Below are positions 34,450 through 43,751 of a stretch of DNA of 64,000 bases, piece after piece (the first letter of the stretch is position 1; the number at the start of each line of letters is the position of its first letter). The DNA is taken from the NCBI GenBank assembly GCA_017472605.1, contig JAFUPV010000035.1:62001-126000 (forward strand). Reading direction: 5' to 3'. Both the position numbers and the translations under genes were made by a program. The stretch is from Lachnospiraceae bacterium (GTDB lineage Bacteria > Bacillota > Clostridia > Lachnospirales > Lachnospiraceae). Under the pieces are notes generated by a model, which saw nothing but the letters and a program-made list of their open reading frames with translations, was not told the origin of the DNA and ran no database searches.

Positions 34450-36960
34450 GTGAGAAAACTGATTCGAAATCTGCTTTTGCTGCTGGTGCTTGTTGTACTG
34501 ATCATAGGAGGCGCTGTTACATACAACTGGTATCGGAACCGGGAAGAGATCACCTATGTGACGATGGAGCCTGCGTCTCTTCCTGCTGTGGAGCTGACCT
34601 GCAGTGACGGCGGAGGAAACCGGCTGCACGGCTATCTGGATGAAATGGATTATAAATCGATGCGCCAGGTAATTACACCGCTGACAGAACGCCGTCAGGT
34701 GACAATTTCGATCAAGACCTTTGGCGCCCCTGTGGATCAGGTGATCTACCAGCTGAGGAGTACAGACGGCGAACGGCTTGTGGAAGACGGTGTGCTGGAC
34801 AAGTGGAGCACGCAGGATGGGGTCATGACCCAGGAGCTTCAGCTGGCAAATCTGATGGAGGACGGGAGAGAATACATTTTGATGCTGATGGTGAAGTCCG
34901 GTGATCAGACGATCCGCTATTACAGCCGTGTGATCCACATGGAAGAGAACAGCACAGCGGAAATGATTGCGTTCATTCATTCGTTTTCCCAGGCGACCTG
35001 CTCTGCCGACCCGAAAATGATCATTAACTACATCCAGCCCAACGATACAATGGGAATGGATGACCTGAGCTACATCAACATCCACTCCCGCTACGGCATG
35101 TTTACCTGGATGAACCTTCAGCCTGTGATTACAGGTGAGGTAAGGACGGAGATTACCGATCTGAATGCAAGTCAGATGACAGCGGCTCTGTACTATCCCA
35201 TTGCGCTGACCAGTGGAGAGACGACAAGAAACTATGAGGTAAAGGAAATCTTCACGGTCCGCTATCGAAACGAAACCATGTATCTTCTTGATTATGAAAG
35301 ATATATGACAGAACCGTTTTCTGTAGAAACGATGCAGTATGACGAAACCGGCATCCGGCTTGGCGCAGCTGCAGAAACAAGCCGGTCCATGTCTTCACCG
35401 GACGGTAACGTCTATGCGTTTGTCTTCCAGAACCAGCTTTGGACCTGGGATGCAGGTAATAAACAGATGACGTCTGTCTTTAGCTATCGTGACGGGGCTG
35501 AGGAGAGAAGCCTGCTGGACAATCATACCATTGATCTTGTTCGCGTAACCGATGAGGGAAATGTGGAGTTTGTTGTCTATGGATACCATAACAGAGGAAT
35601 CCATGAGGGACATGTGGGAGCTGCATTTTACCGCTACATTCGGGAAGAGAACCGGATGGATGAGCTGTTTTACATTCCTTCCGCTGTTTCTGAAGAGATC
35701 TTTCAGACACAGATTGGTGGACTTTCCTATGTCAGTGATTCGGAGCTTCTCTACTTCCTTTACGGGAATACCATGTACTCGGTAGATCTGACCAGTCAGG
35801 AAAAAATGGAGCTGGCTACGCAGGATGAACATGGCAGTTTTTTCCGTAACAATGCAGAAAACATTGTTGCATGGCACGAGAGCGGAGAAGAGAAGATTGT
35901 TGTAATGAATCTGGAAAACGGAAAACTGTTCCGGATTCAGGCACAGGAAGGGGAATTTCTTCAGATTCAGGGCTTCATCGGAATGGATCTGATCTACGGA
36001 GTAGGAAAGAATTCGGATCAGGGAATTCTTGATGGAAGCGATCCGGTGTCGCCGCTCTATAAGCTGCAGTTTACAACGGTGGGAGAAACGCTGGAGGAAA
36101 GTGGTTCCTATGAGATCAGCGGAATTGTGATTCTGTCCGCAGATATGGGGGAAAACTCCATTGAAATCAGACGTGCCTCCAAAAATGGAGCCGCTTATGC
36201 CACAATTTCCAATGATCAGGTCTTTGTCAATGACCGGGAAGCAAATCAGACTTCCGGCATCATGAAAAGCCGTATCGATGATGAGTTTCTGAAAGAATCC
36301 TACATTTCCCTTGCCATCGATGCCGAAAAGACGACACTGGTTCTGGAGCCGTGCCGCTTTGTGGAGCGGGATGCTTCTTACGTAATGGATGTGGATCACC
36401 TTGAGGATGAAGTTTACTATGCCTACGGCAGAAGTGAGTTGCTTGGCGCTTACCAGCAGCTGTCGGAAGCCATTGACGCGGCATATGAGGCGATGGGTGT
36501 GGTTACGGATCATGCGCAGCATGTGCTCTGGACAAGAGGAACACGAGATTTGTATAAAAATCTGACCCTGGAGCAGGAAGTCTGCGACAGCGAAAGCCGT
36601 TCGCTGGCAGCTGCCCTGAAAATGATGCTGGAATTTGAAGGCGCATCGTCCGCAGGTGTGGACGCGAAGCTGGCGGCGGGAGAGACTGCAGCGGAGATTC
36701 TGTCCGCTTTCCTGAAGGGCAGGGTGATGGATCTGCAGGGCTGCAGTGTATCCCATGTCCTGTATTACATCCACATGGGTCATCCGGTTCTTGTTCAGAC
36801 AGGAGAAAATTCGGCGGTACTGATCCTTGGATATGAGACAGGAGGAGTGACTGTTTACAATCCATACAACGGTGTTGTGACACCGATGACGACAGGAGAA
36901 GCGGAAGCGTACTTTTCCGACCTGGGAAGTCACTATTACAGTTATCTGGAATTGAAATAG
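34450..36960 (+). CDS. Large membrane-anchored protein with propeller-like middle and C39-like pseudo-protease end
   Basis: An 836-residue protein of unknown function. A single N-terminal helix (about 5-25, LLLLLVLVVLIIGG) anchors it; the rest should be outside. The middle (about 300-640) has repeated short strands with W/Y/F and Asp/Ser turns, suggesting a beta-propeller. The last 140 residues resemble a peptidase C39-like fold (SRSLAAALKMMLEF, then GHPVLVQTGENSAVLILGY from 777), but the position of the catalytic Cys reads Ser and the His position is not His. It is therefore probably a binding domain, not a protease. The GTG at 34450 is chosen because GGAGG is 7 nt upstream. The preceding hairpin may attenuate it. 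Confidence 0.75.
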   Translation: MRKLIRNLLLLLVLVVLIIGGAVTYNWYRNREEITYVTMEPASLPAVELTCSDGGGNRLHGYLDEMDYKSMRQVITPLTERRQVTISIKTFGAPVDQVIYQLRSTDGERLVEDGVLDKWSTQDGVMTQELQLANLMEDGREYILMLMVKSGDQTIRYYSRVIHMEENSTAEMIAFIHSFSQATCSADPKMIINYIQPNDTMGMDDLSYINIHSRYGMFTWMNLQPVITGEVRTEITDLNASQMTAALYYPIALTSGETTRNYEVKEIFTVRYRNETMYLLDYERYMTEPFSVETMQYDETGIRLGAAAETSRSMSSPDGNVYAFVFQNQLWTWDAGNKQMTSVFSYRDGAEERSLLDNHTIDLVRVTDEGNVEFVVYGYHNRGIHEGHVGAAFYRYIREENRMDELFYIPSAVSEEIFQTQIGGLSYVSDSELLYFLYGNTMYSVDLTSQEKMELATQDEHGSFFRNNAENIVAWHESGEEKIVVMNLENGKLFRIQAQEGEFLQIQGFIGMDLIYGVGKNSDQGILDGSDPVSPLYKLQFTTVGETLEESGSYEISGIVILSADMGENSIEIRRASKNGAAYATISNDQVFVNDREANQTSGIMKSRIDDEFLKESYISLAIDAEKTTLVLEPCRFVERDASYVMDVDHLEDEVYYAYGRSELLGAYQQLSEAIDAAYEAMGVVTDHAQHVLWTRGTRDLYKNLTLEQEVCDSESRSLAAALKMMLEFEGASSAGVDAKLAAGETAAEILSAFLKGRVMDLQGCSVSHVLYYIHMGHPVLVQTGENSAVLILGYETGGVTVYNPYNGVVTPMTTGEAEAYFSDLGSHYYSYLELK

Positions 36961-36994
36961 GGTTTGACGCTGTGAAGAAACATTTCTGATCATC

Positions 36995-37038
36995 TGTCGC
37001 TGTCATGCATTTTTTATGCTGACAGCGGCAGTTTTTTT
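36995..37038 (+). terminator. Intrinsic terminator after the anchored protein
   Basis: TGTCGCTGTCA-TGCAT (36995-37010) pairs with ATGC-TGACAGCGGCA, with minor imperfections, followed by TTTTTTT. Confidence 0.8.
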
Positions 37039-37216
37039 GAGGGTACGGTTCTTTTCGGGGATTAAGGAGCGGTATCAGTATACATGTGTCAGTGGAGTTC
37101 AATCAGCATATGTTAGTGGGTATCCGTCCGTGTAAGTCAATGGGGGGAATGGTGCCGGTATATGGATTTCGGCAATTTTTACGATATTTACCGGAAAGAT
37201 TGGAAAAAAGTTTTAC

Positions 37217-37245
37217 TTGCAGTCGGAATATCGGAAGAATATAAT
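37217..37245 (+). promoter_or_regulatory. Promoter of guaA
   Basis: TTGCAG (37217-37222) and TATAAT (37240-37245) have a 17 bp spacer. The region upstream (37039-37216) holds nothing else I can support, and I see no purine riboswitch. Confidence 0.68.
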
Positions 37246-37296
37246 GAAATTATAAAAGCAATCATATACCTACGACATTTTGAGGAGGACATACCA

Positions 37297-38838
37297 ATGA
37301 GCAGAGAAATGGTTATCGTTCTGGACTTTGGCGGCCAGTACAATCAGCTGATTGCGCGAAGGGTTCGTGAGTGCAATGTATATTGTGAAGTAAAGCCATA
37401 TACAATCAGTCTGGAAGAAATCAAACAGATGAACCCGAAGGGAATTATCTTCACCGGCGGTCCAAACAGCGTTTACGACGAACATTCCCCGCACTATGAC
37501 CGGGCAATCTTCGAGCTGGGCATTCCGATCCTTGGCATTTGCTATGGTTCTCAGCTGATGGCATATACGCTTGGTGGAACCGTTGAGACTGCTCCTACCA
37601 GTGAGTATGGTCACACAGAGGTGGAAGTGGACACCAGTGATCTTCTGTTCGGCGGTGTGTCTGAAACAACCGTTTGCTGGATGAGCCACACCGATTACAT
37701 CGCAAAGCTTCCGGAGGGATTCCGGATTACCGGCCATACACCGGTCTGCCCGATTGCCGCAATGTCTGACCCGAAACGAAAGCTCTATGCGGTACAGTTC
37801 CATCCGGAGGTTATGCACAGCGTAGAAGGCATGAAAATGATCTTTAATTTTGTCTACAAAGTGTGCGGCTGCAGCGGTGACTGGAAAATGTCTTCTTTTG
37901 TTGATACGACTATTAAGCAGCTTCGTGAAAAGATTGGAGACGGCAAGGTGCTCTGCGCGCTGTCCGGTGGCGTAGATTCTTCCGTTGCCGCAGTTCTGCT
38001 TTCCAAAGCAATCGGCAGGCAGCTGACCTGTGTGTTTGTTGACCATGGTCTGCTGAGGAAAAATGAGGGAGATGAGGTAGAAGCAGTGTTTGGTCCGGAC
38101 GGTCCCTACGAGCTGAATTTCATCCGTGTCAATGCGCAGCAGCGCTATTACAGCAAGCTGAAGGGCGTGGAAGAGCCGGAAGCAAAGCGCAAGATCATCG
38201 GAGCCGAATTCATCCGTGTGTTTGAAGAAGAGGCAAAGAAAATTGGTGCCGTGGATTATCTGGTTCAGGGAACCATCTATCCTGATGTGATCGAGTCCGG
38301 TCTGGGCGATTCCGCAGTCATCAAGTCTCACCATAATGTAGGAGGTCTTCCGTCTGTTGTCGATTTTAAGGAGATCATTGAGCCGCTGCGGATGCTGTTT
38401 AAGGATGAAGTCCGCAAAGTAGGTCTTGAGCTTGGAATCCCGGAGCATCTCGTGTTCCGTCAGCCGTTCCCCGGTCCCGGTCTTGGAATCCGCATCATCG
38501 GCGAGGTAACGGAAGAAAAAGTCCGCATTGTGCAGGAAGCCGATGCAATTTACCGGGAGGAAGTGGCAAAAGCAGGCGTGGCAAAGAGTCTCGGCCAGTA
38601 CTTCGCAGCACTGACAAACATGCGCTCTGTCGGTGTCATGGGAGATTTCCGTACCTATGACTATGCGGTTGTGCTCCGCGCAGTAAACACCTCCGATTTC
38701 ATGACCGCAGACGCGGCGCAGCTGCCCTGGGATGTGCTGGCGAAGGTGACAAGCCGGATCGTTAATGAAGTGAAGGGCGTGAACCGGGTTCTGTATGACT
38801 GTACGGGAAAGCCGCCGGCGACGATTGAATTTGAGTAA
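37297..38838 (+). CDS. guaA: GMP synthase (glutamine-hydrolysing)
   Basis: A 513-residue enzyme converting XMP to GMP with glutamine and ATP. The N-terminal class I amidotransferase has the nucleophile GICYGSQLM and the His-Glu pair FHPEVMH. The ATP-pyrophosphatase domain has the PP-loop [12 protein letters not shown], and the C-terminal dimerisation domain ends in IEFE. The start is the ATG at 37297 with GAGGAGG 8 nt upstream; the frame is open for 45 further codons but contains the promoter. It converges on the AraC gene with only 11 bp between the stops. Confidence 0.96.
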   Translation: MSREMVIVLDFGGQYNQLIARRVRECNVYCEVKPYTISLEEIKQMNPKGIIFTGGPNSVYDEHSPHYDRAIFELGIPILGICYGSQLMAYTLGGTVETAPTSEYGHTEVEVDTSDLLFGGVSETTVCWMSHTDYIAKLPEGFRITGHTPVCPIAAMSDPKRKLYAVQFHPEVMHSVEGMKMIFNFVYKVCGCSGDWKMSSFVDTTIKQLREKIGDGKVLCALSGGVDSSVAAVLLSKAIGRQLTCVFVDHGLLRKNEGDEVEAVFGPDGPYELNFIRVNAQQRYYSKLKGVEEPEAKRKIIGAEFIRVFEEEAKKIGAVDYLVQGTIYPDVIESGLGDSAVIKSHHNVGGLPSVVDFKEIIEPLRMLFKDEVRKVGLELGIPEHLVFRQPFPGPGLGIRIIGEVTEEKVRIVQEADAIYREEVAKAGVAKSLGQYFAALTNMRSVGVMGDFRTYDYAVVLRAVNTSDFMTADAAQLPWDVLAKVTSRIVNEVKGVNRVLYDCTGKPPATIEFE

Positions 38839-38849
38839 AGAAATACTGG

Positions 38850-39701
38850 TTATAGAGATAAATCATCTGCAGCCTGTGCCTTTTTGCGGAAGGCTGTTGG
38901 TGTAACTTTATATACGGAAAAAAAGACTCTTGATAGCTGCACACTGGAAGGGAACCCTGCCTGTGCAGCTATTTCTGCTATCGATAGAGACGTGCTTAGT
39001 AATAGTTGGTGCGCTTTCGCAAGACGCATGTTATTCAGATATTCTAAAAAGGTGGCGCCTGTGGTTTTTGAAAATTGACGGCAGAAATAATATTTGCTCA
39101 GGTGCACGTTCGCTGCAATTTGCTCCAGAGAAATTTTTTCCGTGTAATGACGGTTAATATATTGGATGGCCTGCAGAATTTCCGGTTTTACATCGGGCAT
39201 GGAAGGCGTTTCAGATAGAATTTCTGCAGTATCTGTGCAGCGTGCTAACAAGACAAGCAACTGCAGCAGATAGCTGTATTGCAGTTTTTCGGCAAGGAAG
39301 CCGCTGGAATGACAGATTCCTTTCAAATAGAAGAGGGCTTCCTGATATTGTTCTGGTGTTAAGTGGATGATGCCGGATTTCAATTTCTCTAAGAGAAGAT
39401 TCAGTTCAGTTGAAGTTAAAAACTTGACGAGCTGTTTTTCGGAAAAATTTAAGAGATATCTGGCATAAAATGGCGAATCCTGGCTTTGCGTGTAATGCAT
39501 TTCAAAAGGTCTTACAACAAATAAGTCACCAGGCTTTAAAATGTGGCAGTCTCCGTTGAAAAAGAGGTAGCGTTCACCAGCGGTCATCAGGTAGACTTCA
39601 TAGCAATCATGATATTGCAGTACCTGCATGTCGTTTTTCTTAGAAGATTCTGTATATTCGAAAAAGAGCTGTGCATACGGCAGAAAAGCGGTTCGATACA
39701 T
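38850..39701 (-). CDS. AraC-family transcriptional regulator
   Basis: A 283-residue regulator. The N-terminal cupin-like sensor (about 1-150; HDCYEVYLMTAGERYLFFNGD, LKPGDLFVVRPFEMHY) would bind a sugar or related ligand. Two helix-turn-helix motifs occupy the C-terminus (about 180-275; ISLEQIAANVHLSKYYFCRQFSK and IAEIAAQAGFPSSVQLSRVF). It is divergent from the GH105-ABC gene set, so the natural target is the shared intergenic region, where a helical-phased inverted repeat is found. The ligand is probably an unsaturated uronide or rhamnosyl sugar, inferred from GH105. Confidence 0.93.
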   Translation of the reverse strand: MYRTAFLPYAQLFFEYTESSKKNDMQVLQYHDCYEVYLMTAGERYLFFNGDCHILKPGDLFVVRPFEMHYTQSQDSPFYARYLLNFSEKQLVKFLTSTELNLLLEKLKSGIIHLTPEQYQEALFYLKGICHSSGFLAEKLQYSYLLQLLVLLARCTDTAEILSETPSMPDVKPEILQAIQYINRHYTEKISLEQIAANVHLSKYYFCRQFSKTTGATFLEYLNNMRLAKAHQLLLSTSLSIAEIAAQAGFPSSVQLSRVFFSVYKVTPTAFRKKAQAADDLSL

Positions 39702-39754
39702 AATGGTTACCTCACAGATGCTTTCATATGGAACAACAAAAATTTGATAAGATA

Positions 39755-39783
39755 AGTATAACGCAAAGACAATAAAAGTGCAA
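39755..39783 (-). promoter_or_regulatory. Promoter of the AraC gene
   Basis: On the minus strand TTGCAC (39778-39783) and TATACT (39755-39760) are spaced by 17 bp. It overlaps the left operator half. Confidence 0.68.
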
Positions 39784-39831
39784 TATCAGTAAAAAAGTTT
39801 GAGGAGATGAGCAATATAGATACTTTTATTG
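39770..39831. promoter_or_regulatory. Candidate AraC operator: 10 bp inverted repeat plus direct repeats
   Basis: CAATAAAAGT (39770-39779) and ACTTTTATTG (39822-39831) are perfect complements with centres 52 bp apart, about five helical turns. GCAATAT also occurs directly at 39780-39786 and 39811-39817. The GH105-side -10 (TATAAT, 39846-39851) has no good -35 and the right half site sits where the -35 should be, as in activator-dependent promoters. Confidence 0.6.
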
Positions 39832-39905
39832 CGTTACTGTTCTGGTATAATAGTGAAAAAGGAAAATGGACTGGATGAATATCCAGTCGAAATGAGGAGG
39901 ATACT

Positions 39906-39983
39906 ATGTATACATGATTTACATCCAGCTATTTCATAACACAGATTGCACCAGTGCAGCAATTGATTGAAGCAACGAAATAA
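39906..39983 (+). pseudogene. TGA-interrupted leader frame or gene remnant before GH105
   Basis: GAGGAGG (39895-39901) stands 4 nt before an ATG that encodes Met-Tyr-Thr and then TGA. In the same frame the next 21 codons are open (FTSSYFITQIAPVQQ...) to TAA at 39981-39983. It may be a short leader peptide, or the remains of a deleted gene whose strong ribosome-binding site survives. Confidence 0.4.
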
Positions 39984-40069
39984 AAGTGCTGTAAAACCAA
40001 GAGAAATAGATCCGTTATCGGGAGATCATGGTTCATCGAAAGGTTGGACGAAAGGAAGGAAAACAAGTA

Positions 40070-41188
40070 ATGGAGAGATTAACAACGCCTCTGGAATTGG
40101 CTCAGGCAGCTGTTGAGACGATAATGAGAAAATATGATGCGGCAGACCTGCCGCCCAAAGGACATTTTCATTATCATCAGGGCGTATTTTTATCTGGAGT
40201 ATACAAGAACTATTTGCTTAACGGTGAAGAGAGTTGGTATCAATACATAAAGAGCTGGGTAGACGCTATGCTGGATGAAGAGGGTAATATTTTAAACTAT
40301 GGTGGCCTTCATTTGGATGATATTATGCCAGGAAATCTGTTGTTTCCAATTTATGAAAGAACAAAAAACGCAAAGTATAAAAAAGCGCTGGATGAGTTAA
40401 TGCAAAACATGCTTATCTATCCGAAAAATAAGGAAGGCGGCTTCTGGCATATGAAGCAGTTTGCGAATCAAATGTGGCTGGACGGCATATATATGGGCGG
40501 GCCATTTGTAGTGAAATACGCCAGCATGTTTCACTGTCCAGAATATTATGATATTTCAGTAACACAGGCACTGCTTATGCAGGAGAAAACGCGGGACGAA
40601 AAAACAGGTCTGTGGTATCATGCTTATGACTGTGAAAGGAAAGCAGAATGGGCAGATCCGGTGACCGGTTGTGCACCTGAATTCTGGGGCAGATCGATCG
40701 GATGGGTACCGGTAGCGATCCTGGAGGAGCTGGATTACATTCCCGAGAGTCATGCCAGGTATAAAGACCTGTGTAAATTGGTAAAAGACCTGCTGTGTGC
40801 ACTTTGTAATTACCAATCGGAGGACGGCAGATGGTATCAGGTGGTGAATAAATGTGACCAGCCGGGAAATTGGCTTGAAAATTCCTGCAGCTGCTTATAC
40901 ACGGCTGCACTTTGTAAGGCGGTGCGAAAAGGCATTTTAGAGGAAGCCTTCCTGAAAAACGCGGAAATGGGATATAAAGGTGTGGTTAACAGCTTAACGT
41001 GGGAAGGTCAGGACATTCAAATTGGTAATGTATGTATAGGTACTGGCGTGGGAGATTATGCATTTTACTGTGCAAGACCGACTTCTACAAACGATTTACA
41101 TGGTGTGGGGGCGTTTTTGCTTATGTGCGCAGAAATGCAGAAGGTAATGGTTTCCGACAGGAGTATACAGGAGAGCAATCGATGTTAA
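40070..41188 (+). CDS. Glycoside hydrolase family 88/105 protein (unsaturated rhamnogalacturonyl hydrolase-like)
   Basis: A 372-residue cytoplasmic enzyme of the (alpha/alpha)6-barrel GH88/GH105 group, which removes the unsaturated uronic acid left by polysaccharide lyases. The catalytic Asp motif WLDGIYMGGPFV and the downstream GRSIGWVPVAI segment match YteR-type enzymes. The absence of a signal peptide fits action on imported oligosaccharides. The ATG at 40070 follows AAGGAAGG at 10 nt; an in-frame ATG at 40028 is also possible. The end overlaps the ABC ATPase gene by 7 bp. No pectin transporter is beside it, so the substrate source is unclear. Confidence 0.88.
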   Translation: MERLTTPLELAQAAVETIMRKYDAADLPPKGHFHYHQGVFLSGVYKNYLLNGEESWYQYIKSWVDAMLDEEGNILNYGGLHLDDIMPGNLLFPIYERTKNAKYKKALDELMQNMLIYPKNKEGGFWHMKQFANQMWLDGIYMGGPFVVKYASMFHCPEYYDISVTQALLMQEKTRDEKTGLWYHAYDCERKAEWADPVTGCAPEFWGRSIGWVPVAILEELDYIPESHARYKDLCKLVKDLLCALCNYQSEDGRWYQVVNKCDQPGNWLENSCSCLYTAALCKAVRKGILEEAFLKNAEMGYKGVVNSLTWEGQDIQIGNVCIGTGVGDYAFYCARPTSTNDLHGVGAFLLMCAEMQKVMVSDRSIQESNRC

Positions 41189-41898
41189 AAATTCAGAATC
41201 TGACAAAACACTATAAAGGCAGCAGCAAAGGCGTGACCAATCTCAGTCTGAATGTAGAAGCAGGGGATATTTTTGCTTTTATCGGCCACAATGGTGCCGG
41301 AAAAACAACCACATTAAAATGCATCGCAGGAATTCATGACTTTGAACAGGGGGAAATTGAAATCAATGGGCTGTCCATGAAAAAGGAACCCATTGCGTGC
41401 AAAAAGCAGTTTGCATACATTCCGGACAACCCGGATCTGTTCGACTATTTGACCGGAATTCAGTATCTGAATTTTATCGCAGATGTGTTTGATGTGTCTG
41501 CGAAAGACCGGCAAACGCGCATCGAAACCAGTGCAAATGCGTTTGGGATCATGGAGTCGCTTGGTGATCTGATTTCTTCCTATTCCCATGGAATGAAGCA
41601 GAAGCTGGCAATCATTTCTGCGCTGGTGCATGAACCAAAGCTGCTGATTTTGGATGAGCCTTTTGTTGGACTGGATCCCCATGCGGCTGTTGTGCTGAAA
41701 AGTACAATGCGCGAGCTGTGTGAGAAAGGCGGAGCAATTTTCTTTTCCACGCATGTGCTGGATGTGGCGGAAAAATTGTGCAATAAGGTGGCAATCATCA
41801 AGGATGGATCATTGATTGCAGCAGGCAGGATGGAAGAGATTGTGAAAGGCGGAACTTCTCTTGAGGACATTTTTATGGAGGTGGTCTGCGATGAATAG
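41182..41898 (+). CDS. ABC transporter ATP-binding protein
   Basis: A 238-residue ATPase of the ABC-2 type exporter group. It has Walker A GHNGAGKTT, Q-loop region KKQFAYIPD, a signature that reads YSHGMKQKL (a C-loop variant of LSGGQ), Walker B LLILDEPFVGLD and the switch His in FFSTHVLD. The start at 41182 lies inside the end of the GH105 gene, preceded by CAGGAGAG. The stop overlaps the permease start by 8 bp, which indicates coupled translation. The substrate is unknown; it may be unrelated to the glycosidase. Confidence 0.92.
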   Translation: MLKIQNLTKHYKGSSKGVTNLSLNVEAGDIFAFIGHNGAGKTTTLKCIAGIHDFEQGEIEINGLSMKKEPIACKKQFAYIPDNPDLFDYLTGIQYLNFIADVFDVSAKDRQTRIETSANAFGIMESLGDLISSYSHGMKQKLAIISALVHEPKLLILDEPFVGLDPHAAVVLKSTMRELCEKGGAIFFSTHVLDVAEKLCNKVAIIKDGSLIAAGRMEEIVKGGTSLEDIFMEVVCDE

Positions 41899-43516
41899 TG
41901 GCAATACCGGAAGGCAGCTTGCCGCATTCCTGCGCCTTCAGCTTGTAAACCTCTATGGATGGAATGTCTATCGCAATTTGAAAGACCCAAAAGAAAAAAG
42001 GAAGAAGTTCTGGCTTGGTGTGGCCTATGCGTTTGTTCTGGTTGTGCTGATGTGCTATGTTGGCACAATGAGCTTTGGTTATGTGACCATCGGTCTTGCC
42101 GGTCTTTTGCCGGCCTATCTGATTCTGCTTGCAAGTCTTGTGATTTTGTTGTTTTCCGTCTTTAAGGCAGGGGATATTCTATTTCAGAAAAATTCATATG
42201 ATATTCTTGCATCGCTTCCTGTGAAGAAGAGTATCCTTGTTGTCAGCAGATTTGTCCGACTCTATGCAGAAAATGTTCTGCTGGCTGTTGTGGTGATGCT
42301 GCCGGCAATGGTGGTGTTTGGCGTTTTCGCGAAACCTTCATGGTCTTTCTATGTAATTGGAATTGTTGTAACGGTCTTTCTTCCGCTTATTCCCATCACA
42401 ATTTCCGTGTTTGTCGGAGCCATGATTGCAGCAATTTCGTCCAGGGCAAAGTACAAGAATCTTGTGAGTGCAGTACTCTCTGTGGCTCTTGTCATTGGAG
42501 TCATGGTTGGCGGAATTCAGATGTCCATGTCAACGGAAGAAATCAATCTGGAAGAACTGAAACACATCCTGAATGTGGCTCTGGATTTGATCAATCGGAT
42601 TTATCCGCCGGCAATCTGGCTGGGCAATGCCATGTTGACAGGAAATTTTGCGGTATGTTTCGGATGTGTCTGCGGCGGGCTTCTGGTGTTGGGAATCGTG
42701 ATTGGGCTTGTGTCCAGAAACTATACATGGATTTGTGACGGGATTTTTCGTACCAGTGCAAAACATGCGTATCAGATGGAAAGACTGGAGCGAAACCACT
42801 TGTCCGGTGCCCTGTTTCGAAGAGAATGGAAGCGCTATGTTTCGTCCAGTGTTTATGTGACGAATACCATTGTGAGTCCGATTATGGGAATGCTGTTTGC
42901 TATATCCATGCTCTTTGTGACGCCGGGGCAGCTGGAGGCTGCGGCAGCAGAAATTTATGCTCAGACCGGGCTGATGCTTCAGATGAGGAATATGCTGCCA
43001 ATGGCACTTGCTGCGGTGTTCTGCATTCTGCCGATTACGGCAGTTTCCATATCCATGGAAGGCAGACAATGGTGGATCATCAAAACGCTGCCCATACGGA
43101 CGAAGGATTTGCTGGACAGCAAGCATCTCATGAATCTTTGTGTGATCGGACCGTTTTATCTGCTTTCTGTGATTCTGGTATCGATTGGACAGAAAGTCAG
43201 CTTCATGGAATTTATCTGGATTCTTTTGCTTCCCATGACAGCGATCCTGTTTACCTGTGTGTTTGGTCAGACAGTGAACTTAAAACTGGCGGTATTTGAC
43301 TGGGAAAATGAAGCGGCTATAGTAAAGCAGAGCGCATCCAGTTTTGTAGGAGGCATGGTGCCGTTTTTTGTCATGATCGCGGCAACGTTCGGTGTGATGA
43401 TGATTCCTGCACAAGCTGCGAACATAGCGATGCTGACTTTGTGTCTGGCGTTTGGAATTGCTGCGTTTCTATTGCATCGGAGAAATTGTAAAGTGAACCT
43501 GCTTGATATCGGATAA
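41891..43516 (+). CDS. ABC transporter permease, multispanning
   Basis: A 541-residue membrane protein with about ten to twelve hydrophobic segments. These include a first helix (FWLGVAYAFVLVVLMCYVGT), an internal repeat of hydrophobic blocks, and a C-terminal helix near residue 515-535. It is longer than the usual 250-residue ABC-2 permease and resembles full-length Lachnospiraceae ABC-2-like permeases. The ATG at 41891 is preceded by GGAGG and overlaps the ATPase gene by 8 bp. It forms the exporter with that ATPase. The substrate is unknown. Confidence 0.87.
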   Translation: MNSGNTGRQLAAFLRLQLVNLYGWNVYRNLKDPKEKRKKFWLGVAYAFVLVVLMCYVGTMSFGYVTIGLAGLLPAYLILLASLVILLFSVFKAGDILFQKNSYDILASLPVKKSILVVSRFVRLYAENVLLAVVVMLPAMVVFGVFAKPSWSFYVIGIVVTVFLPLIPITISVFVGAMIAAISSRAKYKNLVSAVLSVALVIGVMVGGIQMSMSTEEINLEELKHILNVALDLINRIYPPAIWLGNAMLTGNFAVCFGCVCGGLLVLGIVIGLVSRNYTWICDGIFRTSAKHAYQMERLERNHLSGALFRREWKRYVSSSVYVTNTIVSPIMGMLFAISMLFVTPGQLEAAAAEIYAQTGLMLQMRNMLPMALAAVFCILPITAVSISMEGRQWWIIKTLPIRTKDLLDSKHLMNLCVIGPFYLLSVILVSIGQKVSFMEFIWILLLPMTAILFTCVFGQTVNLKLAVFDWENEAAIVKQSASSFVGGMVPFFVMIAATFGVMMIPAQAANIAMLTLCLAFGIAAFLLHRRNCKVNLLDIG

Positions 43517-43710
43517 ACTCTGATTGCAGGGAACAGAAACTCCCGATTTTCCTGTTTTTGGAATAATGAGTTAAAAGATTTGTTTATATTTTGATCATAC
43601 TGGGCGGTGTGTTCGGAGGGAGCTGGTGAAAATAGAAGAATCCGGGTACGAATGAAGGAGACCGGCGTGAAAACAGTACTGGTATGTTTGCTTGAGTGCA
43701 TGGATACATA

Positions 43711-43750
43711 AAAGGCAGATTGGAAAGAAAAATCCAATCTGCCTTTTCGT
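43711..43750. terminator. Bidirectional terminator between convergent genes
   Basis: AAAGGCAGATTGGA (43711-43724) pairs with TCCAATCTGCCTTT (43733-43746). It is A-rich on one side and T-rich on the other. Confidence 0.88.
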
Positions 43751-43751
43751 A

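Noticed and set aside
37039-37216. Possible purine riboswitch before guaA
   Set aside because: The region lacks the conserved junction motifs of the guanine/adenine aptamer, and the promoter at 37217-37245 would start transcription after it.
43667-43711. Thirteen-codon GTG frame with AAGGAG upstream, after the ABC permease
   Set aside because: Too short to support, not followed by other genes, and close to the bidirectional terminator; noted only as a possible remnant.
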